Part shown: positions 26,751-35,839 of the stretch, one piece after another | Position numbering within the stretch: the stretch's first letter is position 1 | Layout: each line of letters begins with the position of its first letter | Notes under the pieces: model-generated | Seen by the model: only the letters and a program-made list of their open reading frames with translations | Databases searched by the model: none | Told to the model about the DNA's origin: nothing | Assembly: GCF_000016525.1 (NCBI RefSeq) | Contig: NC_009515.1 | Location: 1,514,501-1,578,500, forward strand | From: Methanobrevibacter smithii ATCC 35061 | Lineage (GTDB): Archaea; Methanobacteriota; Methanobacteria; Methanobacteriales; Methanobacteriaceae | Direction of reading: 5' to 3' | Length of the DNA: 64,000 bases | Made by a program: the position numbers and the translations under genes

Positions 26751-27698
26751 ATGAAAATAATAACATTTGAAGATATTAAAAAATTAAATATGTCTCCATT
26801 AGATTGTTATGAATGGGCAAAGGAAGTAGTTCAAAATAAAAATACTACATTGCTGCCTCCTAAAATTAGTATGAAACCAGATATTGATGGTGTTTTTTAT
26901 AATATTATGCCGTCAGTTATTCCAACACTTAATAGGGCAGGAGTTAAAATTGTAACAAGATATCCTAAAAGAAAACCAAGTTTAGATAGTAATTTGTTAT
27001 TGTATGATTTAACAGATGGATCTACATTAGCATTGATGGATGCAAATTTCATCACTGCTGTAAGAACTGGTGCAGTTGCAGCTCTTTCAATAAAATTATT
27101 AGCTACTGATGATTTTAAAGAGATAGGAATAATTGGGCTTGGAAATACAGCAAGAGCAACATTAAAAATTTTACTTGCTTTGTTTCCTGAAAGAAATTTT
27201 AAAATAAAATTATTAAAATACAAAAATCAGCATCAACTTTTCAAAGAAGATTTTAATCAATTTAACAATATTGATTTCTGTTATGAAGATAATGCTGATG
27301 AGGTAGTTAAAAATAGTGATGTAATAATTTCGGCAGTTACCACAATTAAAGAAGATGTTTGTTCTGATGACTGCTTTAAAGAAGGTTGTTTAGTTGTACC
27401 TATACATACTTTAGGCTTTACAAATTGTGATTTATTTTTTGATAAAGTATTTGTTGATGACATAGGCCATGTAAAACATTTTAAATATTTTGATAAATTC
27501 AAAGAATGTCATGAAGTCACAGATATTTTAACTGGTGAATCTAAAGGTAGAACAAACGATAAACAAAGAATTATTGCATATAATATTGGTATTTCCATAC
27601 ATGATATTTATTTTGCAAGTAAAATCTATGAAATGGCTGAAACTACTGAAGAAATAGATTTAAAAGCTCCTAGTGAAAAGTTTTGGTTTGATTTTTAG
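26751..27698 (+). CDS. Ornithine cyclodeaminase / mu-crystallin family protein
   Basis: A 315-aa NAD(P)-binding protein of the OCD family. Marks: PPKISMKPDIDGVFYNIMPS, GVKIVTRYPKRKPSLDS, LYDLTDGSTLALMDANFITAVRTGAVAALS (substrate-binding and catalytic region) and IGIIGLGNTARATLKILL (Rossmann, ~125). The family includes ornithine cyclodeaminase, alanine and lysine dehydrogenases and siderophore-amino-acid synthases. A GAGGTG site precedes the ATG. As the last gene of the LicD cluster it may supply or process an amino-acid precursor of the surface substituent. The actual reaction is not predictable. Confidence 0.85.
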   Translation: MKIITFEDIKKLNMSPLDCYEWAKEVVQNKNTTLLPPKISMKPDIDGVFYNIMPSVIPTLNRAGVKIVTRYPKRKPSLDSNLLLYDLTDGSTLALMDANFITAVRTGAVAALSIKLLATDDFKEIGIIGLGNTARATLKILLALFPERNFKIKLLKYKNQHQLFKEDFNQFNNIDFCYEDNADEVVKNSDVIISAVTTIKEDVCSDDCFKEGCLVVPIHTLGFTNCDLFFDKVFVDDIGHVKHFKYFDKFKECHEVTDILTGESKGRTNDKQRIIAYNIGISIHDIYFASKIYEMAETTEEIDLKAPSEKFWFDF

Positions 27699-27753
27699 TA
27701 TTTATATAATATTATTGGGAATAATCTGTTTTTTCTACAAATTCTTTTTTTTA

Positions 27754-27821
27754 AAACAAAACAGGATTTTTCAGACTTTTTTTAGCTTTCAGTTGATAAA
27801 GTATAGAAATCTTCAATTAAA
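27754..27821 (-). repeat. Orphan 3' gene tail plus flank, copy A
   Basis: Read on the minus strand it ends a frame in ...FYTLSTES-stop followed by a shared A-rich and GTCTG-containing flank. A second copy at 34349-34450 ends ...LYNLSTES-stop with nearly the same flank. They look like the 3' end of two copies of a lost gene, probably a transposase. Copy A is cut by the insertion element starting at 27822. Confidence 0.5.
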
Positions 27822-29166
27822 GAGTCTGTAAAATTTTATAGGTTTATTTGATTTTAATGTGTTTTTTAGTCCAATTTTGCATTTGATAGTCTAAAAATGT
27901 TGGAATTCCATTTTTGGTTTTGTATATTTTCTTTATTTTTTCTGGATTGGTTTGTCTGTAGTAATTTTCAATTTTATTTGATGTTTTTTCTTTATTTTCA
28001 TCATCAAGATGTTCTATGTATATGTGGAAGTGATTTATGATGTGTTTTATTATGAAATCTTTTAAAACAACTGGTATGGCTGTATATTTTTGTAAATATT
28101 GTTTAAATTGTTCTATTGCTTCTTTTTTTGAGTTTTATCTGAAACAGTTTTTTAATTCTTGTGTATTTTCGTAAAATATGGTATATTTGTTTTTATATTA
28201 ATCTTGTTTCTTCTACAATATACTTTTAATTTATGATTCATTGTTTAAAACAAATGAAATATGCACAATTGATGTTTTACTCCTATTTTCATCTGCTACA
28301 TTACGATACATTGGGAATAAATCGGTTGTTAGGCAAATGAATGGTTTATTTTCTGTTGAATCTAAGATAAATTTTTTCGTATTTTTTGGTATTCTGCGAC
28401 ATATTATTCGTTCTGAGACGGGAATATTGAGTATTGCATCAAATAAAGTTAATCTATAGTGTCTAGTTCTATTAAGTCTTAAAAATTGCTCATCATACAA
28501 ATAATAACTGGAATATTCAAATTTTTTTTTTATTGTTGATTGTTTTTTCGTGATTTTTGTTGGAATCAGTTCTTGTTTGATGATATATTTTGATTCTAAG
28601 GAATATTTCAAAGTATTTACTTATTTTTACGAAGTGATTGATATCCTATTTTTATTATTCCTGAAATTTTATCCATTATTTCTTGTAAGAATTGTTTATT
28701 TTTACCAATTAATGGATTATTGTATATTCCAAATTTTTTCCCACATTTTTGCATTGATATTGTTGTTCTTTGAATTCTGTTGTTTTTTTATTGTGCCTTT
28801 TTTGATTATTTTATGGCTTCCACAAACTGGATAAATATGATTATCATATTTAAAAGTATTATTTTCATCTAAAAATAGTTTATGATTAGTATTTTCAAAA
28901 TTAGGTGTTTTATTCAATCTTTTTGAAATGATTTTTTCTGGATTAATTTTTTCATCAGAAAAATCATAAAGTTTAAGTTGTATGAAGCCTATATTACTAT
29001 TGAGGACAGATTTGTTTTGTTTGGTTATAAAACATTATTTGTACTCACTTATTAAAGTAATTTACTATTTTTAAATCATTTATATTAAAATTGAAGAAAA
29101 GTTAGAGTGAAATTTCATCTGTATAAAAATTCAAAATCAAATAAACCTATAAAATTTTACGGACTC
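27822..29166 (-). mobile_element. Decayed insertion sequence with 34-bp terminal inverted repeats
   Basis: The left end (27822-27855, beginning GAGTCTGTAAAATTTT) and the right end (29133-29166, ending in the inverse with GGACTC) match at 33 of 34 positions. Length 1,345 bp. Inside, on the minus strand, is a DDE transposase broken into several frames. No clean target duplication is visible. ISM1, the known M. smithii element, is a candidate relative but was not compared. Confidence 0.8.
27844..28917 (-). pseudogene. Broken DDE transposase of the 1.3-kb element
   Basis: Pieces in order on the minus strand: a zinc-ribbon start (YPVCGSHKIIKKGTI, near 28810); a helix-turn-helix part readable in another frame (GYQSLRKISKYFE); a DDE core (FILDSTENKPFICLTTDLFPMYRNVADE, ~28260-28420); and the C-terminal IENYYRQTNPEKIKKIYKTK...DYQMQNWTKKHIKIK, which stops at 27844 inside the terminal repeat. 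At least two frameshifts and stops separate them, so no active enzyme is made. Confidence 0.8.
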
Positions 29167-29228
29167 AAAAAAATTAAAGAAATAAATAAAGATATAAAAC
29201 CAAATAACTGTTAAAATTTATTAAATAG

Positions 29229-29760
29229 GTGTTTAAATACTCAAAAATTGTGTTAAATAAATATTCAAGCGATTTTTCAAAGCATAATTTTACACAACTA
29301 GCATTATTCACACTTTTAGTCATGAAATTCTACACACGAATCACACATGGCCAAATAATTGATTTATTAGAATTATCTGATAAAATACAGAAATATTTGC
29401 ACTTAAAAAAGATTCTACATTACATAACACTCCAGAAATTCTTTCAAAGACTACCAACATCAATATTACATGAATTAAATGATGAAATATTAAATGATAA
29501 TAAAATTAATGGAAAAATAATTGTTTTAGATGGCAGTGGATTCATTAACGATTATAAAGACAAATATTACACAATAATAAGACATAAACAACGAAAAAAT
29601 CATGTAAAAAACCATATTTCATTGATGTAGAAACAAGATTAATATTTCATTTTACAGCTTAAAGAAATCCAAAATTCGACACAAAATTTGTAATACCTGT
29701 ATAAGACATATAAAGAAATATAACACAAATTCAATAAAAATCATGATTTCTACAAAGCCA
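29229..29760 (+). pseudogene. IS5/IS4-type transposase remnant
   Basis: The first 133 codons (GTG start) read ...NFTQLALFTLLVMKFYTRITHGQIIDLLELSD...KIIVLDGSGFIND..., including the first DDE Asp (V-L-D-G-S-G-F). The frame then breaks near 29625. The continuation (FIDVETRLIFHFTA, then NPKFDTKFVIPV) is in another frame with stops where CAA-like codons are expected. No catalytic C-terminal part remains and no ends were found. Confidence 0.7.
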
Positions 29761-30432
29761 AAAATTAAACATCTATTATAGAGCACTCCCCTTTAAATAA
29801 TTTTATTTATATATGATAACATAAAGTATGGTGATAATAATAAAAATATAGTTGGATAAGATTATTGTTTTGCCATTAATGAAAATTTAATTAATTTGTA
29901 GGTATTGATTTAGTATTAATTCTGATATTATGAAGTTAAATGAAATTAAAAATATTATAAAAAATTTTCATGAAAATTGCAATTTAGCTGATGAATATTG
30001 TTTTGAAGATATTTTGGAATTTTTAATAAATTCTCAATTTGAATCAGTTCCAATAATTTTATATGATGATGGCATTTTTTTAAATTCATTAATTGTTTCA
30101 AAAGATTTTTTGGAAAATGATTTTGTTGAGGAGTTATTGGATTGGAATTTTAGAGTATCTTCTTATGGTTATTCTGTGTCTTCTAAGGAAGAGTATAAAC
30201 TATCTAATCCGTGTGATTCATATAGTCCTAGAAAAATTTTGAAAGATGCAACACCATTATTTCTTGAGAGGTATGTTTTTAATGATACGAAGTCCATAAT
30301 TGAGTTTAATCAAAAAATTTCACATAGATTAGGTGTTGCAGAGTTAAATAATAAAAATCAATTTTACAGAATGGATGAATATGGTGACATAATGGAAGTA
30401 GCTTCAGGGTGTCCGCCAAAATTAAATTTTGG

Positions 30433-32177
30433 TTGACTTGTTGATTTTTTTAAAATATTGTTACATCGAGTTTTAATTGATTTTTAATGGATGTGCTTTC
30501 GCAGAAATCTTCTAAATCTTCGGTTGTGTTTTCTATTTCTTGTTTAATATTATATAATCGTATTAAATTGTATGCTAGTGCGTCTAAGTTTATTCTTTCT
30601 TCTGTTTTTACCATTCCGATGACTACTTCTTTTTCTATTTGGAATTGTTCTTTGAATATTCCAAATGGTCCTTCAACACTTGATCTTTTGGCATATTCGT
30701 CTTTATATTCTTGTTTTTCCATTTTTTGGTTCATTGCTTTTTGCATTTCTGAACCGTATTCTGTGATGGTTTTGTGTGTTTGTGAGGATGAACAGCATTT
30801 ATTTCTTGCAGGACAGTGTTTACATGCTTCATAATTATTGTAGAGTCTTTTTATTTTGTCTGGTTTTTCTGGGTCTTTGTGTGGTTCTATATATTTTGCA
30901 AAAAAGTGTAAGTAGTTTCCTTCTGGGCATTTGAATGCGTCTAATTCATAATCATATTCAAAATGGTCTTTATGATATGGATTTGGGTTTAATTTTCCTA
31001 TTTTTTCTTTGGATTGTTTTCTATTTGGTATTAATCCATCTATTTTTTTATCCGCCAAGTATGATAGACTTATTTGGTTTAAGTAGATTGTGTCTGCACT
31101 TATGTATTTTGGTTTGGTGTTAATGTTTCGTATTGCTCTTTCTGCGATATTTGGTAGTTCATAATGGTCTGTAGGATTTTGTGTGACGTTTATTGCACAG
31201 ATTAATTTGGTATCGTAATCGAATGCAGATTGGATATTATAGGCAACCATGTAGTTTCCTTTCTTTCCTTTCATAAATCTTGCTTCAATATCGTTTACTG
31301 GTATTCTGTCTTGTCCTGTGAATGTGAATTGTGTTTCTATTCCATATAATAGTTCTAATTTGTCTTCGTCATCCATGTCTTTCTTTTCGAGTAATCTTTG
31401 GGCTGGTTTATGGAGTTTTTCAAGAGATTCTGGGTCAATTGGTCGTCCTTCGTAGTAATCGACCAATATTTGTGTTTCTTTTTTGGTGATGGTGTTGTTG
31501 TTGGAATTGTATGCTTTTTTGATGGTTCCATCAATGGCAACGTGATTAAATTCAGTGAATCCTTCATCAAAGGCCTTTTTTAAGGTCATTTGCAATAATA
31601 CTTCAAAATAATGACCGTATTCTCTTCTGTATCTTTGTATTGATCTTTCAGAAGGTCGAATATCATCACACACGTATTTAAATATGTCATGGTATCTTGC
31701 CATGTCTGCGATTATTGATGTTCGGTCGATATGTTGTATTTTAGCATAAATAAGTAATTTTAGCATTGAATCTACTGGAAGGGAGCCTCTTCCTTTCTTT
31801 TTCTTAGGCTCTTTGATATTTAAAAGTGGAAAAACTTCTTCAACAAATTCTACGACAAAACGAGAAATATGATTGGCTGGAACATTCCAATCAAGTGTCT
31901 TTATACCTAGTTTTGCTTGATTCTTATCAAACTTTCTTTTAACCATAAATAACAACACCAAAATAACTTATACTTAATATAAAATATGTACAATCAAGTA
32001 TATAAATTTAACTATCTTAAAATCATTTAAAACAAAAAATAAAAATCAAATAAACTTAAATATCAATTTATAAAATAATTAAATAGAATAAAATGAAATA
32101 AATAAAAATTTACAATAATATAAGAAAAATAATAAAAATTAGGCTAAAAAATTATTTGACGAAAAATCAAAAATCAA
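30433..32177 (-). mobile_element. IS1182-type insertion sequence, apparently complete
   Basis: A 1,745-bp element flanked by TTTTGG on both sides (30427-30432 and 32178-32183). Both ends start TTGA and share an imperfect inverted repeat (TTGACTTGTTGATTTTT against TTGATTTTTGATTTTT). It holds one uninterrupted 498-codon transposase, so it may still move. The exact end of the repeat and a possible 8-bp target (AATTTTGG) cannot be settled by eye. Confidence 0.85.
30450..31946 (-). CDS. IS1182-family transposase
   Basis: A 498-aa transposase of full length. The N-terminus has the family's KTLDWNVPANHISRFV and RGSLPVDSMLKLLIYAKIQ...RSIQRYRREYG blocks. The DDE site is visible as H-V-A-I-D-G-T-I-K (~145), ISADTIYLN (~285) and KRSSVEGPFGIFKEQF (~430), with a zinc-like CKHCPARNKC segment before the last. 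ATG 31946 is preferred (GGTG upstream); an in-frame TTG lies at 31961. The element sits inside the 560-aa gene. Confidence 0.95.
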   Translation of the reverse strand: MVKRKFDKNQAKLGIKTLDWNVPANHISRFVVEFVEEVFPLLNIKEPKKKKGRGSLPVDSMLKLLIYAKIQHIDRTSIIADMARYHDIFKYVCDDIRPSERSIQRYRREYGHYFEVLLQMTLKKAFDEGFTEFNHVAIDGTIKKAYNSNNNTITKKETQILVDYYEGRPIDPESLEKLHKPAQRLLEKKDMDDEDKLELLYGIETQFTFTGQDRIPVNDIEARFMKGKKGNYMVAYNIQSAFDYDTKLICAINVTQNPTDHYELPNIAERAIRNINTKPKYISADTIYLNQISLSYLADKKIDGLIPNRKQSKEKIGKLNPNPYHKDHFEYDYELDAFKCPEGNYLHFFAKYIEPHKDPEKPDKIKRLYNNYEACKHCPARNKCCSSSQTHKTITEYGSEMQKAMNQKMEKQEYKDEYAKRSSVEGPFGIFKEQFQIEKEVVIGMVKTEERINLDALAYNLIRLYNIKQEIENTTEDLEDFCESTSIKNQLKLDVTIF

Positions 32178-33407
32178 TTTTGGCGAACACTCTTCAATAA
32201 TAAAAAAAGATAATCTTACATTATGTTTATTAGATAAGAAGGAATTAGATAAATATTTACATATTTCTAATTCTGTTTTAGTGAGATTTTTTGATATCTA
32301 TATTTTAGATAAAGCAAATCCATGGAATTCTTCAGAAGAAATTATTCGATTAGATGATAAAGATATTTATTATAAAAATGTTGTTCAACATTCTAAGGAT
32401 GATATGATTACTCTTAAAGAAATTAGGGGATTTCAGATTATAAAGCCTATTTCTGAATTTAAGAATAATTATGATGAGGTTAATTACCAAGAATTTAAAG
32501 TATTAGATTTAAGATTAGGCAGTGTAGTAACTAATTCATGTGACCCTAGTAAATTGGGCAATATTGTTAATAAATTTGATGGAGTTCCTGAGATTAGTCC
32601 AGTATTTTTTAGAACGGAAGTTTTTAATAAATATAATGATAGTGAAAAATATGATGTGGATAATAGATATATTGAGTGTAAAGGTATTTGGTCATTAAGA
32701 TATTCGATGTCTGATGATAAAACTCAAGTTATTGTATATATTAGGGATTTGGGAAAATTACCTGAGTTTGAGCAGATATATTGGAAGTCTTTTAATGTGG
32801 AACCTAAATCTAATATTGCAGAGCATATATTTAAAACTGATTTTTTAGGGGAATGGGATGATGTTTTAGACCCATTAATTTCACTTAAACAGTGTTTATC
32901 AGATTTTCCTTCATGTTATATAGGTGAAGTTGAAATAAAAATTTGGGTTGAAAAAAATAAAGGAAATATACGAAAATTGGGCAATTTACACTATATTAAA
33001 CATCCTACTAAAGAAAATTGGGATTTTGAAGTTAAAAAATTACATCAAATTGTTGTTGAGGGATTTTGTGGGAAAAATATTGATAAAATTGCAAAAAACT
33101 TAGATTGTTATGATGAGAAATTAAGATCATTAAAACAACTAAAAAAATGTATAATAAAATTATATGATGAGAATACTGCTAATGTTATTATTGATCCATT
33201 ATTGCAGTTAAATGATGATAGAAATAGTAGTGGGCATGCTAAAAATGGTGAAATTTATCCTAAAGATGTAATTCAAGATTATAATAGCAAAATTAAGGCA
33301 TGTTTTTTATCAATGAAGTGGTTGTCAGATAAGATAAATGAGGGTAAATTTAATTTTAAGTAATTTTTTTAGTTGATAATGAAAGTTATATAGTACTTGG
33401 TGAGAAT

Positions 33408-34148
33408 ATGGTTGATAATTTAAAATTATGTTCTATTGATATTGGAAGAATAATTGTAGATAATGAAAGTAATAATGAAAATAATATTAGTTGGACAAAT
33501 ATTTTAGAAGCATTTGATTTTGAATGTTTGTTAGAAGAGAACAGGTTAGTAAGAAGTCAATATTGGGGGGATAGTGATTATGAATTTTGTGTTATAGAAA
33601 CTCTTTCAGATGCTCTTCATGTTGATAAAAATGAAGCTTGTAAAATGATTGAGTATATTTTAACTAATTTTACTGATGTATCTAAAGAAGAAATAAATAA
33701 TATTATGAGCAATCTTAATGATAATAATTATATTGTTAATAATACATCAGATAATAATATTGATGATTTAATAAATGATATAAATAATTCTATATCTGAA
33801 GGAAAACCTGTTTTTGCATTAGATAGATTACACACACTAATGATTAAATATATAAAAGAGCTATGTTTAAGACATGGCGTGGAAATTGAAGAAAAAATTA
33901 AATTAGATGCTGTATTAAAGAAATATTTAAAGTGTATTGATGAATTTATAGATTCGGAGATGACTAAATCTATATTGAAGTCAAATATATCATTATTTTC
34001 TAAATTTAATCATGTTAGGAATAATTATACTTATACGCATGATAATAATATTTTAAATGATATTGAGGGTAAATTAATATTTAAAAATATTGTCAATGTT
34101 AAAGAATTTATCGATGATATTGAATTAAAAATAGTTAATCAGGGATAA
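33408..34148 (+). CDS. Abortive-infection C-terminal (Abi-C) domain protein, HEPN-like
   Basis: A 246-aa protein. The N-terminal ~110 residues are acidic and unrecognised. From ~135 it matches the Abi-C pattern: ALDRLHTLMIKYIKELCLRHG, then LFSKFNHVRNNYTYTHDNNIL. The R204-N-N-Y-T-Y-T-H211 motif is an R-x6-H as in HEPN ribonucleases, which act as toxins in abortive infection by cutting RNA. The gene itself is intact. It starts 44 bases after the stop of the interrupted 560-aa gene, which bears its own R-x4-H motif; the two were probably one operon. Confidence 0.8.
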   Translation: MVDNLKLCSIDIGRIIVDNESNNENNISWTNILEAFDFECLLEENRLVRSQYWGDSDYEFCVIETLSDALHVDKNEACKMIEYILTNFTDVSKEEINNIMSNLNDNNYIVNNTSDNNIDDLINDINNSISEGKPVFALDRLHTLMIKYIKELCLRHGVEIEEKIKLDAVLKKYLKCIDEFIDSEMTKSILKSNISLFSKFNHVRNNYTYTHDNNILNDIEGKLIFKNIVNVKEFIDDIELKIVNQG

Positions 34149-34981
34149 AAATAGTTAAAGATATTATTTAATTAATTTTTTAATTTTCATAAAAATAAAA
34201 TTGGTTAACAAGTGTTAAAAATGAAATTTCGGCAAAAATTAAAAATAAACATTTATGAATAAGTATAAATAAAATAAAGAACTGTTTAGTATTAAAATAA
34301 GAAAAATAAAATTATTTATTAAATTATATATTTATTGGCAATAATATTAAACAAAACAGGATTTTTCAGACTTTTTTTTAGCTTTCAGTTGATAAATTAT
34401 ATAAATTCTCAAATAAGTAAAAAAACTCACTATCAATTAGCTGATCCATAAAAAAAGAATAAGTGGATGGGGCTACACAACCTATCATTTTTACAAAACC
34501 CCATCCAACATGGAAAAAGTGGAAGAATTTTCCTGCACAATTATCCACCTAATCAATACAAAGCTTTTATAAAATATTTTTTTGAAGCAGTTCAGAATTT
34601 AACTTCAATTGTATATATTTTACTATTACTTAATATATTTTACCTTTTTATTTTCATAAAATCCTTTAATATGCAATACATTATAAAAAATCAGTAAATT
34701 TTTCTGGTGATTTCATAAATTAGGTAATTTGGATGTTTTGGTGCAGTAATGTTGTATAATAATTTATAATTTATTTTGTGCTTTTTTTTTGTTTGTTAAC
34801 GATAACCACACAGATTAATAGTTTATTCTATTTAATTTTCTTTTGTTATAATGCTATTTTTCCAAAACAGATATTTTTCTATGTGCAGATATCAGAATTT
34901 TACATTATCTAATCATATGCAGGTTTGGTAATATGTTGATGAACTAAAACTACATTAACACCACCAAATAAATATCATAAT
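34149..34981. other. Gene-free region with IS-like debris
   Basis: No credible gene. It contains copy B of the repeated gene tail (34349-34450) and an inverted repeat GGATGGGG (34465-34472) / CCCCATCC (34499-34506). A 76-codon plus-strand frame at 34467 has no ribosome site or family features and is probably debris. The right end leads to the SpoIIM promoter. Confidence 0.5.
34349..34450 (-). repeat. Orphan 3' gene tail plus flank, copy B
   Basis: Minus-strand frame ...FFYLFENLYNLSTES-stop, then a flank that matches copy A (27754-27821) for about 45 bases apart from the length of one T-run (8 against 6). See copy A. Confidence 0.5.
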
Positions 34982-35644
34982 ATGAACAGATATTTTTCAA
35001 TAGCTAAAAGGGAAGTTAAAAGTTCCATTGCAGATAATAGGCGTCTGATTTGTTTGATGTTTTCATTATATGTTATTTCAGCGGTTCTGGCCTGGATTTT
35101 TCATGCTCAGTTACTTGAAATTTTAAATCCGTTTTTAGGTGAAATTAAAGCAGAGATGTCAAGGGAGTTTACAATGGATCCTGCTTTGGAACTGTTTATT
35201 AACAATGAAACTGCAGGTCTTACAACATATTTTTCATCTGTTTTCTTTGGAATAATGTCATTTGTCAGTGTTATTGTTAATGGAATGGCTATAGGTATTG
35301 TTGGCGGAAAAGTAGTAAGTATGGATCCTTTTCGCATGAGTCTGATGTTTATTGCTTTAATTGTTCCTCATGGAATATTTGAAATTCCTGCTTTGATTTT
35401 TGAATCAGTAGCAGGTGTTTTGCTGTTTTTGTTTATCTGGAGATTTTTAAAAACAATTGACACTACCAGAAATGATGTTCCCGGTTTTAAATTAAGGGCT
35501 AAAAATTCATGGAAGTTAAATAGGATTTATTTAAAACAGTCCATTGTTCTTATGGTATTTTCCTGTTTTCTGCTGATTATTGCAGCACTTATTGAAGGCC
35601 ATGTTACCGAACATGTAGGTATGTGGGTTGATTCATTTTTCTGA
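34982..35644 (+). CDS. SpoIIM / DUF95-family membrane protein
   Basis: A 220-aa protein with about five membrane segments. After the cytoplasmic KREVKSSIADNRR it shows LCLMFSLYVISAVLAWIF, FSSVFFGIMSFVSVIVNGMAIGIVGG and the diagnostic LIVPHGIFEIPALIFES. The family is named after the Bacillus sporulation protein SpoIIM, but in archaea it has other, unknown functions, possibly in membrane remodelling or transport. It is monocistronic and has no clear ribosome site, so translation may be leaderless. Confidence 0.9.
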   Translation: MNRYFSIAKREVKSSIADNRRLICLMFSLYVISAVLAWIFHAQLLEILNPFLGEIKAEMSREFTMDPALELFINNETAGLTTYFSSVFFGIMSFVSVIVNGMAIGIVGGKVVSMDPFRMSLMFIALIVPHGIFEIPALIFESVAGVLLFLFIWRFLKTIDTTRNDVPGFKLRAKNSWKLNRIYLKQSIVLMVFSCFLLIIAALIEGHVTEHVGMWVDSFF

Positions 35645-35839
35645 TTGATTCTATCTTTTAAATTAGCTAAAAACTTTTATATAGCCTTATATTTTGCCGA
35701 AAATGATTTTATTGGGCAAATTGCTTATTTTAAATCGTCATAAGTTTCACAGTTTTAATGTGTATTGATGAAAAGTATAAAATAAATCTAATGAAAAGTA
35801 TAAAATAAATTAGATGAAAAGTATAAAAAAGGGATTGTC

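Larger units (their letters stand above)
29930..33363 (+). pseudogene. 560-aa protein with HEPN-type motif, interrupted by an IS1182 element
   Basis: The 5' part (29930-30432) and 3' part (32184-33363) join exactly in frame when the element 30433-32177 and one TTTTGG target copy are removed: 503 + 1,180 nt = 561 codons including stop. The joint reads ...PKLNFG-EHSSIIKKD.... I do not recognise the N-terminal ~450 residues (soluble, acidic, Tyr/Asp-rich). The helical C-terminus has R514-N-S-S-G-H519, an R-x4-H as in HEPN ribonucleases. TTTATATATG near 29806 may be its TATA box. An Abi-C protein gene follows after 44 bases. Together they look like a two-gene toxin or phage-defence unit, knocked out here. 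Confidence 0.8.

Noticed and set aside
28241-28834. Plus-strand frames inside the 1.3-kb element
   Set aside because: They are shadows of the minus-strand broken transposase, whose zinc-ribbon and DDE segments are readable.
34467-34697. 76-codon plus-strand frame
   Set aside because: No ribosome site, no family features, overlaps an inverted repeat and gene-tail debris.
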